NCBI GenBank assembly: GCA_017529175.1
Contig: JAFXNX010000142.1
Coordinates: 1-8,002 of the forward strand
DNA length: 8,002 bases
DNA from: Clostridia bacterium
Lineage (GTDB): Bacteria; Bacillota_A; Clostridia; Oscillospirales; CAG-272
Reading direction: 5' to 3'
Translations under genes and position numbers: made by a program
Part shown: piece after piece, positions 1 through 5,717 of the stretch
How the letters are laid out: the number at the start of each line of letters is the position of its first letter
How positions within the stretch are numbered: the first letter of the stretch is position 1
Notes under the pieces: generated by a model
What the model was told of the DNA's origin: nothing
Databases searched by the model: none
What the model saw: only the letters and a program-made list of their open reading frames with translations

Positions 1-265
1 CCTCGTAAAGCGCTCCCGCTTTAACGGTGGGGATTATAAAATCGTTGACGAATTCTTCCGTCAGGTCTTCGATATAGAGCTTTGAAGCTCCCGTCTTTAT
101 CGCTTTTTCCTCGAGCCCTTCAAGCTCGTTTCCCTGGCCGACGTTGCCGGATACCGCGATAACTTCGCAGTTGTTGTAGTTTTCCTTCAGCCACGGAATG
201 ATGATCGAAGTGTCAAGTCCTCCGGAATATGCAAGCACTACCTTTTTGATGTCTGTTTTATTCAT
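1..265 (-). CDS. argG: Argininosuccinate synthase, N-terminal part (runs off left edge)
   Basis: Cytoplasmic enzyme of arginine synthesis that joins citrulline and aspartate, using ATP, to form argininosuccinate. Translating the minus strand from the ATG at 263-265 gives 88 codons before the window edge. The N-type ATP pyrophosphatase P-loop SGGLDTS lies at residues 14-20, following KKVVLAY, and is followed by [21 protein letters not shown], all typical of ArgG N-termini. The family is usually about 400 residues, so roughly a fifth is visible. A GGAGGA ribosome binding site at 274-279 sits 8 bases before the ATG, which fixes the start. The gene has its own strong promoter and is separated from the upstream glycosyltransferase gene by a hairpin terminator, so it looks independently transcribed. 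Whether argH follows cannot be seen. Confidence 0.96.
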   Translation of the reverse strand, partial: MNKTDIKKVVLAYSGGLDTSIIIPWLKENYNNCEVIAVSGNVGQGNELEGLEEKAIKTGASKLYIEDLTEEFVNDFIIPTVKAGALYE

Positions 266-317
266 TTTTTGTGTCCTCCACGATTAATTATGCAAGTTTT
301 TCTTGATTTCGTGGATA

Positions 318-346
318 ATTATACACCGCATTTGAATATTTGTCAA
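318..346 (-). promoter_or_regulatory. Sigma-A promoter for argG
   Basis: Read on the minus strand, TTGACA (341-346) is followed by a 17-base spacer and TATAAT (318-323), a perfect consensus vegetative promoter. Transcription would begin near 310-312, giving a leader of about 45 bases. The inverted repeat CCACGA (309-314) / TCGTGG (278-283) spans this leader and touches the ribosome binding site. Because transcription probably starts inside its distal arm, it is more likely a DNA-level site than a complete RNA stem, if it matters at all. Arginine-repressor control is expected for argG, but no convincing ARG box was found. Confidence 0.85.
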
Positions 347-420
347 TAGCGATCTTCAAATTTGTATTATATATCATTAAATGCGACCGTACTGTGAGCC
401 GAAAGGTGCATTTTGCATAA

Positions 421-460
421 AAATACCATCGCGCCGTATCACACGGCGCGAAGTTTTTTT
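421..460 (-). terminator. Hairpin terminator after the GT2 gene
   Basis: CGCGCCGT (430-437) and ACGGCGCG (443-450) form a perfect 8-bp stem with a five-base loop. On the minus strand the stem is followed by ATGGTATTTTTA, a modest T tract. On the plus strand it is followed by AAGTTTTTTT. The hairpin could therefore work in both directions. It lies just past the stop codon of the membrane glycosyltransferase and isolates that operon from argG. Confidence 0.75.
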
Positions 461-465
461 ATTAT

Positions 466-1818
466 TTATGCAATTTTATTCTTTTCCTTCTCTTCCGTAG
501 ACGGATTCACGTTGTCAAACGACGTCTGATCGTTGTGAGGTATGGGCTTCCATCCGAGATTTCTCGAGAAGAACGCCTGAACGTCGATAGGAAGCTGGAT
601 AAGTAAGAAGAGCGGCCAGAACAGGGTGATAAGGATCTTTTTGAAAAAGCTGACTCCTATTATCCTCTTTCGCTCGATGATGAATATTATTATCGCCATC
701 GGGAGCATTACAAGATATGAGAGGATAACGGAACGAAGTCCGATCATCAGCATCCCGTCCGACGTAAAGAAGCCGGAGTTTGTTCCGAAAAGAACGTCGC
801 GCATCGTGACCGTTTTGTCAAAGACCGGAGCGAGAAGACCGAGCGCCACTTTCAGCACCTGCAGTATTGCCATTACGAGAGGAAGCGGCATTATGTTGAC
901 CGTTATATCGTAAAGCGAAACTCTGTGATCCGAGCTCCTTTTGAAAACGCTCGCGATAAGGTCACGAAATCTTGCATAGAATACGAGAAGGTGTCCACGC
1001 GACCATCTGACGCGCTGACGCCACATTATATGCACCGACGTAGGCTGTTCGTCGTAAAACACCGCGTCGTCGCAGTATTTGATCTTGTTCTCGAACAGGA
1101 TCTGATCCGCCGTGAACTCCCAGTCCTCGGTCAGCGAGACGTAAGGCCAGCCTCTTTTTACAATATTTGAGTTGATAAGATATCCGGTACCCTGAACACG
1201 CGTCGAACAACCGAGCGCCGTTCTGCCGCGGCTCTCGAAGCGGCATCCTATCGCGAAATACATCCCGTAGAGACCGGAGATGAGATTCGTGCCGAAATTC
1301 TTCGAGTTGCGGTAAGACGTGATAACGGAATCGTGTCCGTAATACTCGTACGCGTCGTTCATTCTCGCAATATAGTTCCTGTCGAGAATATTGTCCGCGT
1401 TGAAGAGGAAAAATCCGTCGTAGTTCTGCGTTCCGAAGTCGCGCTCGATGCAGGAGAACAGATACTTGAACGCGTAACCCATGGTGTTTTCTTCCGGATT
1501 GTTATACTCGTATACAGTCACACCGCAGTTCCTTGCGACTTCTGCCGTCTTGTCGCTGCAGTTGTGAGCGATAACGAATATTTGCAGTTTGTCCTGCGGA
1601 TAGTCGTTCTTTTTTATGCTCTCGATAAGACCCGCGACTACAGACTCCTCGTTTCTCGCCGGTATTATGATGCCGTATCTGTTCACTTTGTCCGTCACGG
1701 GATACGTCCTCTTGCGGAAGACTCCGACGATGGCAAACAGAATGAAATGCGCCGATAAAACGCCGAGGGCGAAAGTGAGTATGTTGATTATCAGATCGAT
1801 GGTTTTTATATAAGTCAT
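466..1818 (-). CDS. Membrane glycosyltransferase, family 2 (processive-type motifs)
   Basis: A 450-residue inner-membrane GT2 enzyme that transfers sugar from a nucleotide-sugar donor. Residues 9-34 form an N-terminal membrane segment. The GT-A domain starts with IIPARNEE (51-58). The metal-binding acidic motif is FNADN (139-143), the catalytic-base motif is TED (230-232), and QRVRW (268-272) matches the Q-x-x-R-W acceptor signature of cellulose-, hyaluronan- and chitin-synthase-like enzymes. About three further membrane segments follow (near 308-334, 357-381 and 392-412), then a charged tail. The start is the ATG at 1816-1818, with only a weak GAAGG 11 bases upstream. The gene lies 66 bases after an MGDG-synthase-like glycosyltransferase with no clear terminator between, so the two are probably co-transcribed and may act in one glycolipid or envelope-polysaccharide pathway. 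Donor and acceptor cannot be read from sequence. Confidence 0.88.
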   Translation of the reverse strand: MTYIKTIDLIINILTFALGVLSAHFILFAIVGVFRKRTYPVTDKVNRYGIIIPARNEESVVAGLIESIKKNDYPQDKLQIFVIAHNCSDKTAEVARNCGVTVYEYNNPEENTMGYAFKYLFSCIERDFGTQNYDGFFLFNADNILDRNYIARMNDAYEYYGHDSVITSYRNSKNFGTNLISGLYGMYFAIGCRFESRGRTALGCSTRVQGTGYLINSNIVKRGWPYVSLTEDWEFTADQILFENKIKYCDDAVFYDEQPTSVHIMWRQRVRWSRGHLLVFYARFRDLIASVFKRSSDHRVSLYDITVNIMPLPLVMAILQVLKVALGLLAPVFDKTVTMRDVLFGTNSGFFTSDGMLMIGLRSVILSYLVMLPMAIIIFIIERKRIIGVSFFKKILITLFWPLFLLIQLPIDVQAFFSRNLGWKPIPHNDQTSFDNVNPSTEEKEKNKIA

Positions 1819-1884
1819 CTGTGTTTATGCCTTCATTACGCGGGCTGACGGCGCACGCCGCGACCGCGGTATTTATCATGGTTT

Positions 1885-3054
1885 TTATTGCAAACGGAGC
1901 GACGGAAACTTCTTTGTGATCGCGTCCCATATCGCGTCTGCCGCCGCCTCTGAGCCGAAGTTCTCGTGATAGCTCTGCGCGGCGCGGCGATACGGCTCGA
2001 GCAGCGCCGGATCTTTTACGAAGTCCGCCACCAGCTTTGCCGCCCGCTCGGGTGAGAACTCTTTCATGGTACACCCTACCGTGTTCATATAATGCTCCGC
2101 TATATGCTGCTCGGTAAGACTTGCAAAATGAGTGACAAGAGAGGGAACGCCGAAAAACGTCGCTTCTGCGAGGATGTTTCCGCTCTTTCCGCAGAAAAGA
2201 TCTGACGACGCTTCAAGCTCGAGTATCCTGTCGGTGAACATATACGGAGCTACCGTTACCTCTTCCGAGCACTCGAGCGTTTCAAAGCGGCGATAGAGTT
2301 CCCCGTTCGTTCCGCACACCGGGATAAGGGTCAGCGGCAGGCGCTCTTTTGCGAGCAGACTGCAAACCTCCCATATCTTGCCGATACCGTAGCCGCCCTC
2401 GACGAAGATAACGGTGAATTTATCCTCGGGAAGTCCGAGAGAACGGCGAAGTTCCCGCTTGTCGCGCGGAACCGCGAACGCCTCGTTTCGTATAGGGAAC
2501 GGGACGTACTTCATGTTGTCCTCATTATATCTTTTTTTATCTTGCAGCGCGATCTCATATCCGCGCGGCATACTTATCATGGTAAGGTCGCATCTGTACT
2601 TGAAGAGTTTATACATAACGGCATCGGGACAGTACATGATCGTCATCGGCTTTTTGTCTTCGGGAAGGTGCTCCGCGTAATAGTTCGTCGCCCAGTGAGT
2701 GCTGACGACAACGTCCGGCGAGAGTTCCTCCATATGTCTGATCCCTCTCGAGCAGCCGATCGGCGCCGTGATCCTTATCGATCCGAGCGAGGACAGATGT
2801 ACGCCGAAGAACTCGCAGGAATAACAGGCAAGATACCCGATAAAGGGGTGTCTGTTGTACGTTCTCACCTGATCTCCGAGCAACTTCTCGTATTTTATCA
2901 TGTGACGGTCTCCGCCTTCCGTAAAGAAGGAGGAGCGTATGACGTCGACCCGTTCTCCGTATTTTTTTCTGAAAGTCTCTTCAATGGACTTCATCGGCAT
3001 GATATGGCCGAAGCCCGCTTCAACGTACGGGAACAATACTTTGAGCTTATCCAT
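1885..3054 (-). CDS. MGDG-synthase / MurG-like (GT28-type) glycosyltransferase
   Basis: A 389-residue GT-B fold glycosyltransferase of the type that adds hexoses to diacylglycerol or a related membrane lipid, acting at the cytoplasmic face. The N-terminal half resembles the MGDG synthase domain: LFPYVEAGFGH (8-17, with the conserved glycine-rich loop and His17), then DVVVSTHWA (114-122). The C-terminal half contains VIFVEGGYGIG (215-225) and a donor-binding GKSGNILAEATFFGVPSLV stretch (289-307), equivalent to the MurG/UgtP sugar-nucleotide loop. Length is normal for the family. There is no signal peptide or membrane span, so it is likely a peripheral membrane protein. The ATG at 3052-3054 has a strong GGGAGGT site (3061-3067) 6 bases away. 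It is the first gene of a predicted operon with the GT2 gene. Exact sugar and lipid are unknown; a role in glycolipid synthesis is inferred from the family. Confidence 0.88.
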   Translation of the reverse strand: MDKLKVLFPYVEAGFGHIMPMKSIEETFRKKYGERVDVIRSSFFTEGGDRHMIKYEKLLGDQVRTYNRHPFIGYLACYSCEFFGVHLSSLGSIRITAPIGCSRGIRHMEELSPDVVVSTHWATNYYAEHLPEDKKPMTIMYCPDAVMYKLFKYRCDLTMISMPRGYEIALQDKKRYNEDNMKYVPFPIRNEAFAVPRDKRELRRSLGLPEDKFTVIFVEGGYGIGKIWEVCSLLAKERLPLTLIPVCGTNGELYRRFETLECSEEVTVAPYMFTDRILELEASSDLFCGKSGNILAEATFFGVPSLVTHFASLTEQHIAEHYMNTVGCTMKEFSPERAAKLVADFVKDPALLEPYRRAAQSYHENFGSEAAADAIWDAITKKFPSLRLQ

Positions 3055-3139
3055 AGCGTCACCTCCCGTCAGCGAGATACCGGCAATACGCGCATACAGG
3101 AAACGTAAAAAACGATTTCTTGTCCTGCCGTTTCCGTTT

Positions 3140-3186
3140 TAGTTAAATTATACCATAAAAAGTTTAGTTTAATTATACCATAAAAA
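3140..3186. repeat. 25-bp tandem direct repeat containing the promoter boxes
   Basis: The stretch starting TAGTTAAATTATACCATAAA at 3140 recurs with a single substitution in its first 22 bases at 3165 (TAGTTTAATTATACCATAAA), a period of 25. The two copies are directly adjacent. The repeat duplicates the extended -10 box of the glycosyltransferase operon promoter. Confidence 0.85.
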
Positions 3187-3199
3187 ATTAAAAAATCAA
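3147..3199 (-). promoter_or_regulatory. Duplicated extended -10 promoter for the glycosyltransferase operon
   Basis: Two copies of TGGTATAAT (minus strand; at 3147-3155 and 3172-3180) lie 25 bases apart. Each is an extended -10 box (TGnTATAAT). The distal copy has a TTGATT -35 (3194-3199) at 16 bases. The proximal copy lacks a recognisable -35. Starting from the proximal box the leader would be about 85 bases and contain the inverted repeat GGAAAC/GTTTCC (3099-3104 / 3130-3135). A further inverted repeat, CTATTG/CAATAG (3202-3207 / 3231-3236), lies just upstream of the -35 and could be a regulator site, though this is speculative. Confidence 0.65.
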
Positions 3200-3271
3200 T
3201 GCTATTGAGAATCTTTGTTACACTTGTTTACAATAGAGTAAAAATTTAAGAAAAAATTGAGTGTTTTATAT

Positions 3272-3530
3272 GGGGCTGACGCAGTAAGATGAGTGATGCG
3301 TCGTTCTTTGTCCCGGGAGGCGTATTTAAAGTGCCGGGGTCCTCAAAAAACGTAAGTTTTTTTGGGGTTCACGGATACGTCGAGGGGCAAAAACGGCGAC
3401 AGAAAAAGCGCAATAAAGGAAAAATCCGTAGGATTTTCACCTTATTTATGATGAAAATTACGGATTATTCACGTTTTTATTCTGTTTTTTCGTCGCGCTT
3501 TTTCGTTCTTCGCGAAATCGCGACAGCCCC
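3272..3530. repeat. 259-bp element with terminal and nested inverted repeats (MITE-like or structured RNA)
   Basis: This gene-free interval is bounded by GGGGCTGACGC (3272-3282) and GCGACAGCCCC (3520-3530), inverted repeats matching at 10 of 11 positions. Inside are nested complementary arms: GAAAAAGCGC/GCGCTTTTTC (3402-3411 / 3495-3504), AATCCGTA/TACGGATT (3423-3430 / 3459-3466) and ATTTTCA/TGAAAAT (3433-3439 / 3452-3458), making one long imperfect hairpin. The left half has a separate hairpin (CAAAAAAC / GTTTTTTTG, 3344-3364) and CCCGG/CCGGG (3312-3316 / 3334-3338). The GGGGCTG ends resemble the terminal repeats of some Clostridia insertion sequences, from memory IS1182-like. No transposase fits and only a 2-bp AT could be a target duplication, so a non-autonomous element is likely but unproven. 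It begins 11 bases after the stop codon of the MutS-like gene and may end that transcript. Confidence 0.55.
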
Positions 3531-3541
3531 ATTCTTTTCGC

Positions 3542-5014
3542 TTAACCAAAGAGCTTGTACTCTTCCGCGATCCTCATCGCGTGGCTGTAATCGTCGAAAG
3601 CGCCGTATTCGACGCGGTACGTCGGGACGTCGCCGTCCATTATTATACGCATCGGCTCGATCATCAAATCGCCGTCTTTTATCCTGTCGCGAAGCGAGTG
3701 AAGATGAGTCGAGAAGAAGCAGAGCGCTCCGCTCGTATCCAGTCGTTCGAGGACTTTATATGCGACCTCGGTGCCCTCTTCGTATCCGGTCGAGGAGAAA
3801 CTTTCGTCCATCAGAACGAGTGAATCCGCGCCGCAGTCGTCGACTATCGTCTTCATCCGGCGGCACTCGTCGACGAATCTGCTCTCACTGTCGTTCAGTG
3901 TGCTTGTAAAGTGACAGTACAGCTTGCGGAACACTTTCATTTCCGCGCTTTCCGCGCAGACAGGCAGTCCGAGCTGAAACAGTATCTGCGTTATGCCGAC
4001 CATATTGATGAATATGCTTTTTCCGCCGTTGTTCGCTCCGGTGAGCAAATACAGGTCCGTCCCGTCTTTCAGCCTCACCGTGTTCGGCACTATCACGTCT
4101 TTGCCCGCCGTCGAGAGCTTCTGGCTATAAAGGTCCGTGATCCTGATCCGTTCCGACACCTCTGGATATACGAGCCTGCCGGAGGCCTCTTTTAACTCGC
4201 AAACTCTCTTTGCCGACCTCAAAAGAAAACGGAGTTCCGCACCGAGCGCCGAGAGTATATCGGTATATTTGTTTATCTTCGGCAGCAGTTCGACCGCTTT
4301 TTTCCGGAGCGACTTGCTGATCGACGAGTTAATGTAACCGTACACCGCTTCCCTCATCTCGGCGTTCGCTTTTTGCGTCATCAGCGGAGAAATATGCCTT
4401 ATCATCGTCGATCTGTCCGAGCCGAGAAGTCCCGTCAGCGCGTTAGACGACATGAACGGTACCGGATGGCATTCGAGAACTCCGATCTCGTAAGGCTCGA
4501 GCTTTGCGTCGAGATTGACGCAAAGAGTCATGCTCCGTATTTTTTCAACGCTCTCCGAAATGTCGGCGACGTACCGTCTGTCCTCTTTGAACTGTTCGCC
4601 GTCAGACACGTCGCGCGCATATTTGAACATATCAAGGATCCTCTCCGATCCGAATCGCTCGCCGTACGCTTCTCCCGTCTTTGCAAGCGTCTCTATCGCT
4701 GTAAAGATCATGGAGAACGAAGCGATCATATAGAGCGCGCTGTCCGTAGATTTGGGCGGATAGATCAGCGCCCGCTTTCTTATATCACAGACGTCCTCGA
4801 CCGCGGTAAGAAATTCTTCGAACTCCGGCACGACGTCGGGGGTCGTTGTCACGTCGCGGATCATCTGCTGCCTTTTTTCGATCTCATCCTGCGAAAAAGT
4901 CAGATAGGAGATATCGTCTTCCGAAAAGAAAGTTATACGTTCAAATTCAAGATCGCTCGCCGCCGCCTTCCAGACGGCGGCATCTTCTTTTCCGATGCAG
5001 TTATTGAACAGCAT
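3542..5014 (-). CDS. MutS-family ATPase without mismatch-recognition domain
   Basis: A 490-residue cytoplasmic protein whose C-terminal third is a MutS ABC-type ATPase: Walker A TGANNGGKS (325-333; classical MutS has TGPNMGGKS), Walker B LVLMDE (399-404) followed by SFSST where MutS has LGRGT, and the switch histidine STH (435-437). The first 320 residues are mostly helical and resemble a MutS core/lever region; nothing like the mismatch-binding domain I or the connector domain precedes them. At 490 residues it is far shorter than MutS (about 850) or MutS2 (about 780, with a Smr domain), and no Smr tail is present. It is therefore unlikely to be a canonical mismatch repair protein. The start ATG (5012-5014) lies 6 bases after the stop codon of the upstream membrane-protein gene, with AAAGGATGG overlapping that gene's end as ribosome binding site, so the two are translationally coupled. 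Its role is unknown. Confidence 0.87.
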   Translation of the reverse strand: MLFNNCIGKEDAAVWKAAASDLEFERITFFSEDDISYLTFSQDEIEKRQQMIRDVTTTPDVVPEFEEFLTAVEDVCDIRKRALIYPPKSTDSALYMIASFSMIFTAIETLAKTGEAYGERFGSERILDMFKYARDVSDGEQFKEDRRYVADISESVEKIRSMTLCVNLDAKLEPYEIGVLECHPVPFMSSNALTGLLGSDRSTMIRHISPLMTQKANAEMREAVYGYINSSISKSLRKKAVELLPKINKYTDILSALGAELRFLLRSAKRVCELKEASGRLVYPEVSERIRITDLYSQKLSTAGKDVIVPNTVRLKDGTDLYLLTGANNGGKSIFINMVGITQILFQLGLPVCAESAEMKVFRKLYCHFTSTLNDSESRFVDECRRMKTIVDDCGADSLVLMDESFSSTGYEEGTEVAYKVLERLDTSGALCFFSTHLHSLRDRIKDGDLMIEPMRIIMDGDVPTYRVEYGAFDDYSHAMRIAEEYKLFG

Positions 5015-5020
5015 GATGCG

Positions 5021-5476
5021 TTACCATCCTTTTCCGAAAATGAATTGCCGAAGGAGTAAACCCGACGCCGCGCCGGCAACGAAGAGGACTGCCGAGAAGA
5101 TCCTTGCCTTCGCGGCTGAGAGCATAAGCGCCTTTGCTATCTTCAGAGTGAACGAATTATATATCACCCCGAATATGAGAAGCGGGAGAGCTAAAATGAT
5201 AAGATAGCTCTTCATAAGAGCGAACGAGGCGGCGCTCATAATAAAGAAAGCGGCAAACTGCAAAGACAGCATCCGGTAAGGGAAGAGGATCGCCGCGGGT
5301 CGCTCGTCATACTGTTCGGCGATTACGGAAAGACGCTTTAAGTTGAACGGCAAAGACGGTATTACGATCTTTTTGCGCCGGACGTATGAGTTGACCTCGC
5401 GGTCGACCGCCTCGCCCGCCGCGGTCATCCGCTTTGCCGCCTTATCCTTTGCGCGCTCTTTCGCAAAGCGCTTCAA
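5021..5476 (-). CDS. Small membrane protein paired with the MutS-like ATPase; probable TTG start
   Basis: Not a family I recognise. It has about 151 residues from the TTG at 5474-5476, which is read as initiator. It opens with a strongly basic, probably helical stretch (KRFAKERAKDKAAKR), then a soluble region to about residue 68, followed by roughly three membrane segments (near 69-87, 90-108 and 126-143) and a short tail. An in-frame ATG two codons earlier (5480-5482) lies only 2 bases after GGAGG and is itself part of the extended Shine-Dalgarno match GGAGGTGAT, so the TTG, 8 bases after GGAGG, is better placed. Longer N-termini are excluded because they would reach into the promoter at 5511-5539. 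It is the first gene of a two-gene operon and probably anchors or partners with the downstream ATPase, an inference from coupling only. Confidence 0.75.
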   Translation of the reverse strand: MKRFAKERAKDKAAKRMTAAGEAVDREVNSYVRRKKIVIPSLPFNLKRLSVIAEQYDERPAAILFPYRMLSLQFAAFFIMSAASFALMKSYLIILALPLLIFGVIYNSFTLKIAKALMLSAAKARIFSAVLFVAGAASGLLLRQFIFGKGW

Positions 5477-5492
5477 GCTCATCACCTCCCCC
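5476..5492 (-). promoter_or_regulatory. Extended Shine-Dalgarno that decides a TTG start
   Basis: On the minus strand the leader reads GGGGGAGGTGATGAGCTTG. GGAGGTGAT is complementary to the 16S rRNA 3' end, so the only ATG nearby is swallowed by the ribosome binding site. The TTG then lies at normal spacing. ATG initiation remains possible but would be unusually close. Confidence 0.6.
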
Positions 5493-5510
5493 GTTCGTTT
5501 TTCTCTTATT

Positions 5511-5539
5511 ATTATATCACGCGCACGGCGAAATGACAA
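5511..5539 (-). promoter_or_regulatory. Extended -10 sigma-A promoter for the membrane protein / MutS-like operon
   Basis: On the minus strand TTGTCA (5534-5539), a 17-base spacer and TGATATAAT (-10 TATAAT at 5511-5516 with a TG extension) form a near-perfect promoter. Transcription would start near 5504, which leaves a leader of about 28 bases before the predicted TTG start and rules out any start codon further upstream. Confidence 0.85.
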
Positions 5540-5552
5540 GGGGAGTATGAAT

Positions 5553-5578
5553 TGCCCGCCTCGTGAAAAGGGCGGGCA
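5553..5578. repeat. GC-rich perfect hairpin between two operons
   Basis: TGCCCGCC (5553-5560) and GGCGGGCA (5571-5578) form an 8-bp stem with a 10-base loop. On the minus strand no T tract follows, so it is not a classic terminator for the DUF4097 operon. On the plus strand TTTTTT appears only about 10 bases later. It may be a rho-independent terminator of poor form, or a member of a dispersed intergenic palindrome family. Confidence 0.6.
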
Positions 5579-5631
5579 TCAATGAGTTTTTTGCAGAGCG
5601 AAAAACTTCCGATAAATTAAATATAAAATAC

Positions 5632-5715
5632 AGCTCGGCGCAGCCGAATTTAGCTTGCGACAGCAAATTTAGCTGACCTAAGGTCAATTTAGCTCGCCTT
5701 AAGGCGAATTCAGCT
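5632..5715. repeat. Mini-hairpin array 1: linker AATTTAGCT with covarying stems
   Basis: Four tandem units of 19-21 bases. Each consists of AGCT, a short stem-loop and AATTT (AATTC in the last), so the joint reads AATTTAGCT. The stems differ but always pair: CGGC-gca-GCCG (5636-5646), TGC-gaca-GCA (5656-5665), GACC-taa-GGTC (5675-5685) and CGCC-ttaa-GGCG (5695-5706). A T/A pair from the linker extends each stem. A fifth AGCT (5712-5715) ends the array 2 bases past the stop codon of the DUF4097 gene, so the array would form the 3' untranslated region of that operon. Units are not identical in sequence, only in architecture, so this is neither CRISPR nor a simple satellite. Confidence 0.85.
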
Positions 5716-5717
5716 AT

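Noticed and set aside
278..314. argG leader hairpin CCACGA/TCGTGG hiding the ribosome binding site
   Set aside because: The predicted transcription start lies inside the 5' arm, so the full stem would probably not be in the RNA.
278..346. ARG box (ArgR operator) near the argG promoter, for example TTGCATAATTAATCG or TGAATATTTGTCAA
   Set aside because: Each matches only one half-site of the TGAATA/TATTCA consensus and the spacing is off; not enough to call.
1502..2074. Minus-strand open frame of 190 codons bridging the two glycosyltransferase genes
   Set aside because: It lies out of frame inside two genes with clear conserved motifs, and its arginine-rich composition is typical of a shadow frame.
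3272..3530. tmRNA suspected from the GGGGCTG start
   Set aside because: No tRNA-like 3' end, no tag reading frame and the wrong length; the ends are better explained as inverted repeats.
5021..5539. 172-residue version of the membrane protein starting at 5539
   Set aside because: Its start codon lies in the -35 box of the promoter, upstream of the predicted transcription start, and has no ribosome binding site.
5632..5715. CRISPR array
   Set aside because: The constant part is 9 bases, the variable parts are about 11 bases and self-complementary, and no cas gene is present.
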